Positions 1 through 6,427 are shown, numbered from the stretch's first letter. The stretch is 11,160 bases of DNA from an archaeon (GCA_021786335.1 JAJYNM010000061.1:1-11160), one strand, 5' to 3'. The notes: a model not told the origin generated them from the sequence alone. Translations and numbers: made by a program.

Positions 1-27
1 GATACGTCATAGAAGGCGCTGCGAAGA

Positions 28-435
28 TTGAGCGAGGAAATCAAGTACCCATCGGCAGACCAGGTCTCGGAGCTCTATGACCTGACCATCAGGGCCTCGG
101 GTGGAGAGCGAGGGTTCGTCAGCAGATCCAACCTAGACTACCTGTTGGATGCCGTCAAGGACATCGGGGACAGGCTGCCCAGGAGACAGGCCGTCGTGAA
201 GAAAGCGGCCTTCCTGTTGTACAACGTAATCGTTGTCCATCCATTTCTGAACGGGAACAAGCGAACCGCCTTCGGCCTTGCAGAATCGTTCCTGGAGGCC
301 AATGACTACGAACTGGCTCCGCAGGCAGATGAGACCTTTGAACTACTCATCGGCGTTGCATCCGGCAAGATTCCGGAGATTGAAGTCGAAAGGTGGGTAG
401 CAAGGCATTTAACGGAGCGCGGAATGGGAAGGTAG
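28..435 (+). CDS. Doc-type Fic family toxin (death-on-curing)
   Basis: This 135-residue protein carries the Doc signature HPFLNGNKRTAF at residues 71-82. It supplies the expected H71, F73, N75, N77, K78 and R79 of the HxFx(D/N)GNKR active-site loop. Doc enzymes with lysine in the loop act as kinases that phosphorylate elongation factor Tu (EF-1A in archaea), whereas canonical Fic proteins AMPylate their targets. The early YPS...ELYDL stretch and a length of about 130 residues are normal for an intact Doc protein. No ATG is available: the frame is closed by TAG at 10-12, leaving TTG 28 (chosen) or CTG 19. That same TAG is in frame 1 from the window edge and could end an upstream antitoxin gene lying outside the window. 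The stop is 3 nt before a tiny ORF at 439. The family call is firm; the start codon and partner antitoxin are not. Confidence 0.88.
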   Translation: MSEEIKYPSADQVSELYDLTIRASGGERGFVSRSNLDYLLDAVKDIGDRLPRRQAVVKKAAFLLYNVIVVHPFLNGNKRTAFGLAESFLEANDYELAPQADETFELLIGVASGKIPEIEVERWVARHLTERGMGR

Positions 436-438
436 CCG

Positions 439-552
439 ATGGCCCAAAAACTGAAGACGGCGAAAGCTATACCGGACAAGGAGTTCACGCGAATCGCCAA
501 AGGCGTCATCAGCAAGAACAAGGACCTCCTTGCCATGCTGGCCAAGGTCTGA
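439..552 (+). CDS. Small basic ORF directly after doc (possible antitoxin or antitoxin remnant)
   Basis: A 37-codon ORF runs from ATG 439 to TGA 550-552, starting 3 nt after the doc stop codon, so co-transcription is likely. The product is lysine-rich at the N-terminus and then has an amphipathic helix-like stretch, KEFTRIAKGVISKNK followed by a leucine-rich tail. This resembles in general form the C-terminal segments of small Phd-like antitoxins that embrace their toxin. No Fic inhibitory motif (S/T)xxxE(G/N) is visible and no known family is recognised. It may be a real micro-protein, a decayed antitoxin, or chance. Codon use is consistent with the neighbouring gene. Confidence 0.4.
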   Translation: MAQKLKTAKAIPDKEFTRIAKGVISKNKDLLAMLAKV

Positions 553-610
553 CCCAACTTTAGCCTGTGAGCCGTGCATGAGGGTTCACTGCTCCTCCGC
601 TGCGCCTCTC

Positions 611-1089
611 TTACACCCGTCCGAGCCTGGACCCGAGCGCAGAGCCGCGGTCGCGCAGGTCGCCCGGGTAGAGGGACACCACCCTGACCCCGTTCCTGAG
701 GTGCCGCTCTATCTTAAGCGCCATCCGCTTCTCCTACCCGCTGACAGCCCCGACAAGCCCCCAGTACTCCGCGTAGACGCCGAAGTCAGGGAGGTAGAAG
801 TCGGGGACTCCCACCCTGCGCCCGCGCGGGTCGAAGACGGGCTGCTCGTGGGCGTACCTGATCCCTCTCCGGAAGAGCCAGTCCGCGCTGACCTCTCCGA
901 GCGGCTCCTGACGACCTCCCCCCGAGGTGTCATCGAAAGACGGCCGTACTCCTTGCGATGGAAGGGACGAAACACGACGGCAGGGACCAGGGCGAGCAGG
1001 ACCAGCGGGAGGAGGGGGGACGCTGCCAGCGCCAGCGGGAAGAGGAGGCCCCGGCAGAATCTCAACGGCGCAAGCCGCAGCGGGAGCAC
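611..1089 (-). pseudogene. Broken membrane-anchored PD-(D/E)XK nuclease gene
   Basis: Reading the minus strand from GTG 1087-1089 (TAA lies directly upstream) gives a hydrophobic N-terminus of about 40 residues with two short membrane-like stretches. After HRKEYGRLS comes VVRSRSER, the first helix of a small restriction-type nuclease domain. Near 889-896 the frame changes. A single lost base restores a fit, continuing as SADWLFRRGIRYAHEQPVF, then PDFYLPD (the P-D motif) and VYAEYWG (the E motif). At 734-736 an in-frame TAG interrupts, after which EKRMALKIERHLRNGVRVVSLYP, a typical C-terminal helix and strand of this fold, continues to TAA at 611-613. The family resembles helicase-associated and Vsr/DUF559-like endonuclease domains. 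One frameshift plus one stop argue for a pseudogene, although assembly errors could produce either. The long plus-strand ORF here is a shadow. Confidence 0.72.
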
Positions 1090-1176
1090 TTAGGCACCAA
1101 CGAAGGAAAAAGCTCAAAAAAAGAAGAGGGCCGGAGAGGGAAAACGCTGAAGGGCGCCGCTTCCGAGCCAGGCGGC
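1090..1176. promoter_or_regulatory. Divergent intergenic stretch with an A-rich block
   Basis: The gap between the nuclease remnant and the hemerythrin gene contains an A-rich tract at 1104-1127. It is the only AT-rich segment in a GC-rich neighbourhood. Its position would suit a weak TATA-like element for the plus-strand gene, with an mRNA start near 1140, or for the minus-strand gene at 1089. No canonical TTTAWA box is present, so this is a weak call. Confidence 0.3.
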
Positions 1177-1626
1177 ATGGATGGCGCCAGCTACCGCCCC
1201 CGGAAGATGAAGCTCGAGGAGCTGGTGGCGACGCTCGTCGGGGAGCACATGCTGATGGGGGAAGGGCTCGCCAGGGCGCGGGAGGCGGCCTCCCGGAACG
1301 ACTACGAAGCCGTGCGGACGGAGCTGAAGAAGCTGGACCCGGTGTTCAGGCAGCACATCGCCGACGAGGAGTCCCATATCCTGGGGCTTCTGATCGGGAA
1401 GCTTGGAGCCAAAGGGGCCGCAGAGGAGATCAAGGTCTTCCAGCAGCACAGACCGATATACCTGCTGATGAAGAAGGCTGGCGAGCTCGCTTCCATGTCT
1501 GACTCCGGGCTTGAGGCCAACCAAGCTGAGCTGAAAGACCTCTTCGACCTGCACACGAGGGCAGAGGAAGGGAGGGTCTTCCCGAGGGCGAGGTCGCTGT
1601 CGGCTGGACCGGCGGCGCCGGCGTAG
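1177..1626 (+). CDS. Hemerythrin-like HHE cation-binding protein
   Basis: From ATG 1177 the product is 149 residues and mostly helical. The metal-ligand pattern of hemerythrin HHE proteins is visible: H24 in GEHML, H60 and E64 in RQHIADEE, H67, H91 in QQHRP, and H126 and E130 in LHTRAEE. Such proteins bind a di-iron centre and sense or carry oxygen, or protect against reactive oxygen and nitrogen species; which one applies here cannot be told. Frame continuity extends upstream to 958, but those residues are low-complexity and overlap the antisense nuclease remnant. Starts at 1177 or 1207 (MKLEEL) are therefore preferred. The C-terminal tail RARSLSAGPAAPA is outside the fold. The protein has no signal peptide, so it is probably cytoplasmic. 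Confidence 0.82.
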   Translation: MDGASYRPRKMKLEELVATLVGEHMLMGEGLARAREAASRNDYEAVRTELKKLDPVFRQHIADEESHILGLLIGKLGAKGAAEEIKVFQQHRPIYLLMKKAGELASMSDSGLEANQAELKDLFDLHTRAEEGRVFPRARSLSAGPAAPA

Positions 1627-1660
1627 GCCAGAGGGACGTCCAAGAAAGAGAGAGGCGGGG

Positions 1661-1675
1661 AGGGACCACGTCCCT
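1661..1675 (+). repeat. Perfect 6-bp hairpin after the hemerythrin gene
   Basis: AGGGAC and GTCCCT face each other across a CAC loop, 35 nt after the hemerythrin stop. A partial copy, GAGGGACGTCC, lies at 1631-1641. It has no trailing T-run, so it is not a classic terminator. It could structure the leader of the small ORF that follows. Confidence 0.4.
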
Positions 1676-1829
1676 GGCCATCATCAACGGCGCAGTCACA
1701 CCAGTCACGGTCGTCGCAGCAGGAGCGATCGCCTTCACCATGATCAGGGCGACCGACTACACTTCCAAGAACACGCTCAGCATGAAGGTGCCATTCGCCT
1801 TGGCGGCGCTGGCCATTGTCTTCACGTAG
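1674..1829 (+). CDS. Possible 51-residue membrane micro-protein without standard start
   Basis: The frame is open from 1530 to TAG 1827-1829. From CTG 1674 it encodes a hydrophobic stretch (AIINGAVTPVTVVAAGAIAF), a polar loop (RATDYTSKN) and a second hydrophobic stretch (VPFALAALAIVF). This is the shape of a two-helix membrane peptide. There is no ATG, GTG or TTG before ATG 1740, which would leave only 29 residues. A purine-rich GGGGAGGGA sits about 10 nt before the CTG. It could be a real small gene with an unusual start, a 3' fragment of a decayed gene, or chance. No family is recognised. Confidence 0.3.
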   Translation: MAIINGAVTPVTVVAAGAIAFTMIRATDYTSKNTLSMKVPFALAALAIVFT

Positions 1830-1911
1830 TATCTTCCGGCCAGCCTCTCGTTCGGATTCTGACCAGTCCTGCCACAATCAGGTCGAGAGGGCAAGTCTTC
1901 TTGACCAGGCG

Positions 1912-1924
1912 GGGCCGAAGGCCC
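1912..1924 (-). terminator. GC hairpin just past the MFS stop codon
   Basis: On the minus strand GGGCC-TTC-GGCCC forms a 5-bp stem 3 nt after the transporter stop at 1928-1930. It lacks a U-run. It may mark the mRNA 3' end or be a chance GC palindrome. Confidence 0.3.
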
Positions 1925-1927
1925 TTC

Positions 1928-3322
1928 TCAAACTCTGGCAGATTCTTCCAGGCTCTTCTTCTTGAGCTCCGGGCCGAATAGAATCTCGGCGGCGGCGCCT
2001 ACTAGCAACACCACCCCAGTGATGACAAACACAGGCAGGAGCCCGCCTACCGTTCCTATGAACGATGCCAGGGCGAAAGGCGCCAGTATGCCTCCCAGCC
2101 TCCCAAAGCCGACTGCGGTCCCCAGAGCCGAGCCCCTCGCCTTGGTCGGGAACATCTCACCAATCTGGGGATAGAGAACTCCTGCGGCAGCGTACACGAA
2201 GAAATACAGTATGATGAGCAGGGCGATGAAAGACGAGAACGAGATTGAAGTCACGATCAGACCGATCACGATGGACAGGAGCCCGGCCACCCCGTACGAG
2301 ATTGTTATGCCGGACCGACGGCCAACCGCGTCGAGGACGTAGGACATAACGAAGACCCCGAGGACTCCGGCGCCGGTTATGGTCGCGAGCAGCAGCGCCA
2401 CCGTAGAGCCAGGGTAATTGAACACCTTGGTCAGTATCAACGGAATCACAGAGAAAGCCGAGTAGTACGGCCAGGTCTCCGTGAAGTTCAGCGTCCATGC
2501 CAGGATCAGCCTGTTACGGTACGCAGTGAACAACCTGCCGTATCCCCCTGCCTCAGACCCCGCGAAGTCGATCTCGATAGGCTGTACCGGCGGGAGCGGC
2601 TTCCCTGCCTTCTTCGCCGATTCTTCGATCCTTTCGACCACCCTCGTCGCTTCCTCGGTCCTTCCCTTCGAAAGCAGGAACCTGGGAGACTCCGGCAGTC
2701 CCACCCGTCCGATGAATATGGCCACAGCTATCACCACACCGACGAGGAATGCTGCTCCGACGGCTGTGGATGGAAGGAGGACGGACAGCAGGAAGAAGGC
2801 GGTGAAGGATGCGATGACGCCCCCCAGGTCGAAGAGCACGGCGTTTCCCGTCCCCGTGAAGAAGGCCCTGATTCTAGCCGGTGTGAACTCCTGGAGGGCC
2901 GAGATGGACGCGCCGAACTCGCCGCCGACGCCGAAGCCTGTGATGGCCCTAAGAACTGCGAGGCTCGCGAAGTTCAGTGCGTTGGCCACGAACAGCAGCC
3001 CCACTATGACGTCACCTGCCATTATAATTGCGAGGCTCACCATGAAGAGCAGCTTCCGTCCGCGCGTGTCGGCCAAGTGACCGAGGTAGACCGCTCCGAA
3101 GAGCTCGCCTATCAGGAAGATTGGCGTGACGGAGAGGCTTTCGAAGGGAATCAGGTTGAGGACGTGGGATATCACCCCCAGCTGCGAACCTGCGACGCTG
3201 ACGCTGAAGCCCTCGAGGAACAGCCCGCTCCCCAAAATCAGGAGAATCCTATAGTGCCAGGATGTTGTAGGTAACCTGTCCAACCTCGGCAATAAATCGG
3301 TGCTTATCTTGCTATCTTCCAT
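1928..3322 (-). CDS. MFS transporter, sugar/metabolite porter-like
   Basis: This is a 464-residue integral membrane protein with about 12 hydrophobic helices. It carries MFS loop motif A as GHLADTRGRK (residues 81-90), the TM4 motif RAITGFGVGGEFG (about 125-137), PESPRFLL (210-217) before a charged central cytoplasmic loop, and a second-half DAVGRR loop. The PESPRFL motif and overall shape put it near the sugar porter and related metabolite:H+ symporter groups; the substrate is unknown. ATG 3322 is chosen. An in-frame TTG at 3337 is an alternative that would make the transcript leaderless, since the TATA-like box at 3361-3368 is about 27 nt ahead of it. The gene is intact. An IS element ends only 12 bp behind that box, so its upstream regulatory region has been replaced. 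It converges with the hemerythrin side. Confidence 0.88.
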   Translation of the reverse strand: MEDSKISTDLLPRLDRLPTTSWHYRILLILGSGLFLEGFSVSVAGSQLGVISHVLNLIPFESLSVTPIFLIGELFGAVYLGHLADTRGRKLLFMVSLAIIMAGDVIVGLLFVANALNFASLAVLRAITGFGVGGEFGASISALQEFTPARIRAFFTGTGNAVLFDLGGVIASFTAFFLLSVLLPSTAVGAAFLVGVVIAVAIFIGRVGLPESPRFLLSKGRTEEATRVVERIEESAKKAGKPLPPVQPIEIDFAGSEAGGYGRLFTAYRNRLILAWTLNFTETWPYYSAFSVIPLILTKVFNYPGSTVALLLATITGAGVLGVFVMSYVLDAVGRRSGITISYGVAGLLSIVIGLIVTSISFSSFIALLIILYFFVYAAAGVLYPQIGEMFPTKARGSALGTAVGFGRLGGILAPFALASFIGTVGGLLPVFVITGVVLLVGAAAEILFGPELKKKSLEESARV

Positions 3323-3360
3323 TTTACCGGAAGACAACGTCCCACCGGCGTGGAGGCCGA

Positions 3361-3368
3361 TTATATAA
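3361..3368 (-). promoter_or_regulatory. TATA box for the MFS gene
   Basis: TTATATAA is centred 42 nt ahead of ATG 3322 and about 27 nt ahead of TTG 3337. This is the archaeal TATA-to-start distance for a short or absent leader. The box is palindromic, so direction rests on gene position. The IS left end begins at 3381, very close to where the BRE would end. Confidence 0.65.
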
Positions 3369-3380
3369 GCGTGGATAAGG

Positions 3381-3396
3381 GGTGCCGTTGCGATAA
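3381..3396 (+). repeat. Left terminal inverted repeat of the IS
   Basis: GGTGCCGTTGCGATAA pairs with 4127-4142 in inverted orientation at 13 of 16 positions. Confidence 0.7.
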
Positions 3397-3425
3397 GCCA
3401 TTCTTGAGCTGATTGTCTACCCGTC

Positions 3426-4135
3426 TTGCAATGGGAGCTGAACGGCCCCCAGAACGTATCGCGAATTGTGAGACCCTACAACACGCTTCCGAAAGCCGTC
3501 CAGGATGCACACATCTTCAGAAGGAATAAGAGACCGCTGGGGAGCAAGGTTCTTGCGTGCCTGCTCTACATCAGTGGATTCTCCTACAGAGAGATGACAC
3601 ACCGGAGTGGCATGATCCCAGTCAGCCACGTGCCTGCGTTCAGATGGGTCCTTGCGATGAAAGGAATCGTCTCGAGGGTGCCAGGAGGGAGAGGAGGCTC
3701 GAAGCCGTCGACCAGACAAGGCTGAAGGTCCAAGGGAGGCAGGTCATTGCCTGGGCTGCGATTGACACGGACACCAGGGAGCTCCTGGCGGTCTACGCGT
3801 TCTGCTGCAGGTCTTCCATCAACACCCTAGTCTTCCAGAAGAGGACGATGGAGACATGCACCAACCGGCGCGTCGTCCCCCTGGACGGAGGGCCGTGGTA
3901 CCCAGGGGCGCTGGACATGTACGGCCTGAAGTGGCGTCACATCACGTTCGGGGAGAGGAACGCCACAGAGGAGTCCTCAGGGCTCGAGGAGAGGGCCAGA
4001 CTGTTCTACGACGGCCTACCCTCGAACACGCTGGATAGCCTCAAATCGTTCATGGACCTATACAAAACCTGGTACACCCATCTGAGGATGGCATCAGGGA
4101 CTCGGAGGATACTCCTGGAGGTGACGTTATCGTAA
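3426..4135 (+). pseudogene. Frameshifted IS6-family DDE transposase
   Basis: The first frame runs from TTG 3426 and contains a helix-turn-helix region (VLACLLYISGFSYREMTHR). It is normal until about RVPGG, near 3680-3695. The second frame then continues as RRLEAVDQTRLKV with the first catalytic Asp (AVDQT). It carries on through AAIDTDTRELLAVY, the second Asp in PLDGGPWYPGAL, and the glutamate in FGERNATEE, followed by ARLFYDGLP and WYTHLR. These are the conserved landmarks of archaeal IS6 transposases (about 235 residues when joined). The frame change lies in a purine-rich tract without an A6G-type slippery site, so mutation is more likely than programmed shifting. The region after NATE is one residue shorter than usual and carries an odd ESSGLEE in place of the usual aromatic-containing segment, another sign of decay. 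Confidence 0.8.
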
Positions 4136-4142
4136 CGGTATC
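4127..4142 (-). repeat. Right terminal inverted repeat of the IS
   Basis: TTATCGTAACGGTATC is the inverted counterpart of 3381-3396. The transposase stop TAA (4133-4135) lies within it. Confidence 0.7.
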
Positions 4143-4325
4143 GGCGTTGCTGAGGGGCGACTTGATCGAAGGAGGACCCGACAGCAAAGCTCGTCGGGTT
4201 CGTCGGGGAGTACAATGGGGAAGCGGAGGCACTTGTGTAGGTGTACAAGGGAAGGCCGTTCACCATTGGATGGCATCATGGATTTGATGGGCTACGCGCT
4301 AGAAGAGTAGCTGGAGACCGTAGCC

Positions 4326-4346
4326 TTCAGACTCGTCAGCGAGTGA
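4326..4346. repeat. Imperfect hairpin upstream in a tandem hairpin pair
   Basis: CTTCA...CTCG on the left pairs with CGAG and TGAAG on the right, with a two-base bulge and a short loop. It lies between the IS and the alcohol dehydrogenase 3' end. Confidence 0.35.
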
Positions 4347-4353
4347 AGCGGTT

Positions 4354-4372
4354 CCTCACGGTCGACGTGAGG
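4354..4372 (-). terminator. Perfect 7-bp hairpin downstream of the alcohol dehydrogenase gene
   Basis: CCTCACG and CGTGAGG pair across GTCGA, about 27 nt after the alcohol dehydrogenase stop on the minus strand. There is no U-tract. It may be an mRNA 3' structure. TAGCC at 4321-4325 can also pair loosely with GGCTGTA at 4371-4377, enclosing both hairpins. Confidence 0.35.
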
Positions 4373-4398
4373 CTGTAGCGCCATCGGCTCGGGCGCTC

Positions 4399-5550
4399 TC
4401 AGGCGGACAGCCTTCCTTCCCACATCGTCTGGTAGAAGGCGTACATGCTCCCCTGATCGAAGACGAGGGGGCTGTTGGGCCTCGGATACATGTCGAGGCA
4501 CTCGCGCGCCAAAGCCGGCAGCTCCTCCTCCTTCACTCCAAGCTCCTTCATGTTGGTCGGTATCCTCAGGTGCTTTAGCAGCTCGATCACTCTCCGCCCT
4601 ATCGCACCGCCCAACTTCGCGGGTTCTTGCCCTCCTGCGTCAACTCCGAAAGCGTCGGCCAGCTTTGACATCTTGGGGGCGCAGGCCGCGGCATAGCCGG
4701 AGATGACGTATGGCAGTGGAATCCCGCAGGAGACGCCGTGAGGTAACCTGAACCTGGTTGCAATGGTGTAACCTATGGAGTGCCCGTAGACCATCTTAGC
4801 CTGGAGAGAGATCCCGCCCAGCAGCGCCCCTAGGCTCATCGACTCGCGCGCCTCCCGGTCGCTGCCATCGTCGAAGGCTCGCTCGAGGTTGCCGGAAATG
4901 AGCCGGACCCCCTCAAGGGCAATCGAGTCGGTTATCGGACTCGCGGCGGCCGAAAGGTATGCCTCGGCGTTGTGGCAGAGGGCGTCCAGGCCCGTCGCCG
5001 CAGTCACAGGTTGCGGCATGGTCATCGTAAGCTCCGGGTCAACGATGGCGACGTTCGGGAGCAGGAATGGGCTGTTGATCCATTGTTTGTGTCCGTCGAC
5101 GGTGACCATGGACGTCACCGTCAGCTCCGCGCCCGTGCCCGCCGTCGTAGGGACCATGATGGACGGTAGTGAGGGTTTTACGAAGAGGTTGTTCCCTACG
5201 AAGCCGCGGGCAGGCCCTGGGTTGGTCGCCAGCCCCGCGGCAACCTTCGCCATATCCATGCAGCTGCCTCCGCCGACGCCGACGACCAGGCCGTAACCTC
5301 CCTGACGGACCCGCTCGCCGACAGACTGGGCCACATCAATCCTGGGCTCGGCTTCGACCCCGTCGTAGACCTCCACAGTCGCCTCCCCCAGCGCCTTTAC
5401 GACCCTTTCGACCACTCCGGTCTTGACCATAACTCTGTCTGTCACGAGAAGGGCCTTGGCAGTGTTGAACTGGCTTGCCTCCTTTTGGAGCGACTGCAGC
5501 GCCCCGAAGCCGAAGACGATCCTCGTCGGCAGGTAATACGAGAAGTTCAT
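4399..5550 (-). CDS. Iron-containing (group III) alcohol dehydrogenase
   Basis: The 383-residue protein is full length for the Fe-ADH family (FucO, DhaT, YqhD and maleylacetate reductase relatives). The NAD(P)-binding half has GVGGGSCMDMAK (91-102) and PTTAGTGAE (134-142). The metal site is complete: D189 and H193 in GLDALCHNAEAY, H257 in YGHSIG, and H271 in LPHGVS, with the family's 4- and 14-residue spacings. Members interconvert alcohols and aldehydes, for example lactaldehyde/1,2-propanediol, 1,3-propanediol or short-chain aldehydes. Substrate cannot be read from the sequence. ATG 5550 is 26-27 nt from a TTTTAAAA box, implying a leaderless mRNA. It is divergent from the HAD phosphatase gene. 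With the dehydratase-like and aldehyde dehydrogenase genes nearby it may dispose of an aldehyde made in sugar-acid breakdown. Confidence 0.92.
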   Translation of the reverse strand: MNFSYYLPTRIVFGFGALQSLQKEASQFNTAKALLVTDRVMVKTGVVERVVKALGEATVEVYDGVEAEPRIDVAQSVGERVRQGGYGLVVGVGGGSCMDMAKVAAGLATNPGPARGFVGNNLFVKPSLPSIMVPTTAGTGAELTVTSMVTVDGHKQWINSPFLLPNVAIVDPELTMTMPQPVTAATGLDALCHNAEAYLSAAASPITDSIALEGVRLISGNLERAFDDGSDREARESMSLGALLGGISLQAKMVYGHSIGYTIATRFRLPHGVSCGIPLPYVISGYAAACAPKMSKLADAFGVDAGGQEPAKLGGAIGRRVIELLKHLRIPTNMKELGVKEEELPALARECLDMYPRPNSPLVFDQGSMYAFYQTMWEGRLSA

Positions 5551-5556
5551 CGGCGT

Positions 5557-5580
5557 GAACTGCCCGAACTGCTTTTAAAA
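5557..5580 (-). promoter_or_regulatory. TATA box plus tandem GCAGTTC repeat, alcohol dehydrogenase promoter
   Basis: TTTTAAAA at 5573-5580 is centred 26-27 nt ahead of ATG 5550. Between box and start, GCAGTTC occurs twice on the minus strand (5566-5572 and 5557-5563), 9 bp apart. This is where a repressor could block archaeal RNA polymerase. The box is palindromic and might also serve the plus-strand HAD gene, with a leader of about 40 nt. Confidence 0.6.
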
Positions 5581-5644
5581 CGATTGCCAGGGGAGGCTGC
5601 ACCGGAGACTTGTGGGTCTCGGACCCCCAAGGGTGTAACCATCG

Positions 5645-6427
5645 ATGGCAAGACTCGATCTGTCGCGAAAGAGGCTGTTTCTATTTGACCTAGACGGCGT
5701 CTTCTACAAAGGCAAAGAGAGCCGCGTAAAGATAGGTGGCACGCGAATAGTCAGCCAGCTGAGGGCGAAGGGGAAGAAGCTGATGATTCTCACCAACAAC
5801 TCGACCGACACGGCAGAGACGGTCCGAGAAAGGCTCGCGGAAATCGATGTCCCCGTCGACTCGAACGAGATTATGACCAGCGGCCGCGCCACGGCGGAGT
5901 ACCTCAGGAGCAAATTCGGCCAGGTCGAATATTTCTTAATGGGTGAGGCCGGCCTCGAAGCGGAGCTTCGGAGCCAAGGTCACATTAGGACTCATGGGCT
6001 GGGCGCAGGCTTCGTGGTGATAGGTCTAGACCGGCACCTCACCTATGGGAAGCTCGACAGAGCTGCCGCCGTTGTCAGAGGGGGGGCCTCCATTGTTGCT
6101 ACCCACGCCTCACCCCTTTACATGTACAAGGACGGCCCAGCCCTGGCGTCAGGTCCGATCTTGAAGGCGCTCGAGTACGCGACAGGGAAGAGAGGCAAGG
6201 TGATAGGCAAGCCTTCGCCCCTGATGTTCAAGACCGCCCTCGAAAGAGCAGGCGTCCGAGCCTCCGACGCAGTCATGGTCGGCGACCAGCTGGACACAGA
6301 TATCGAGGGCGCCGCCGGCGCAGGCATCGAATCTGTCCTGGTCCTCACGGGCCTCGACCGCCCTGCGAAGAGAAAGGGCCTCATAGGCTCGGTGGAAAAC
6401 GTGGACGACCTGGCCGATTTCATATGA
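5645..6427 (+). CDS. HAD-superfamily IIA (NagD-like) phosphatase
   Basis: The 260-residue protein has the four HAD motifs. Motif I is FDLDGVFYKG, with nucleophile D15 and acid/base D17. Motif II is LTNNS (49-53), motif III is K189 in GKPSP, and motif IV is GDQLDTDIEGA (D214, D217/D219). The C2-type cap between motifs II and III, with VVIGLDRHLTYGKL, places it with NagD, 4-nitrophenylphosphatase and phosphoglycolate phosphatase. These cytoplasmic Mg-dependent enzymes dephosphorylate small metabolites such as 2-phosphoglycolate, sugar phosphates or nucleotides; the substrate here is unknown. ATG 5645 is used; GGGTG lies shortly upstream, a weak ribosome-binding match. The stop TGA 6425-6427 abuts the stop of the convergent dehydratase-like gene with no intervening base. 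It may be a housekeeping repair phosphatase rather than part of the neighbouring pathway. Confidence 0.9.
   Translation: MARLDLSRKRLFLFDLDGVFYKGKESRVKIGGTRIVSQLRAKGKKLMILTNNSTDTAETVRERLAEIDVPVDSNEIMTSGRATAEYLRSKFGQVEYFLMGEAGLEAELRSQGHIRTHGLGAGFVVIGLDRHLTYGKLDRAAAVVRGGASIVATHASPLYMYKDGPALASGPILKALEYATGKRGKVIGKPSPLMFKTALERAGVRASDAVMVGDQLDTDIEGAAGAGIESVLVLTGLDRPAKRKGLIGSVENVDDLADFI

Larger units (their letters stand above)
3381..4142 (+). mobile_element. IS6-type (ISC774-like) insertion sequence, degenerate
   Basis: A 762-bp element is delimited by inverted ends. The left end starts GGTGCCGTTGCGATAA at 3381. The right end, read inward from 4142, starts GATACCGTTACGATAA. Thirteen of 16 positions match and all three differences are transitions. 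Length, the GTTGCGATAA-type end, a single transposase and a transposase stop inside the right end fit small archaeal IS6-family elements. No 8-bp target duplication is evident (GGATAAGG left, GGCGTTGC right), which suggests an old or rearranged insertion. The transposase has a frameshift, so autonomous movement is unlikely. Confidence 0.75.
4143..4398. other. Intergenic region between the IS and the alcohol dehydrogenase stop
   Basis: No intact gene is seen. On the plus strand, short stretches read like decayed protein: DLIEGGPDSKA in one frame, then KLVGFVGEYNGEAEALV, a stop, and VYKGRPFT in the next. No family is recognised. The right half carries two hairpins. Confidence 0.45.

Noticed and set aside
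734..736. In-frame TAG within the nuclease read as a pyrrolysine codon
   Set aside because: The same gene also needs a frameshift near 889-896, no Pyl genes are in the window, and other genes here end with TAG normally. Gene decay is simpler.
530..1093. Long plus-strand ORF of 187 codons
   Set aside because: It is antisense to the nuclease remnant, proline- and arginine-rich with no domain, as expected of a GC-rich shadow frame.
958..1176. N-terminal extension of the hemerythrin protein
   Set aside because: Residues are low-complexity Glu/Arg/Gln, overlap the antisense nuclease gene, and precede the A-rich promoter-like block. The HHE fold is complete from 1177.
3680..3695. Programmed frameshift in the transposase
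   Set aside because: No A6G-type slippery heptamer or following pseudoknot is seen, and IS6 transposases are normally single-frame.
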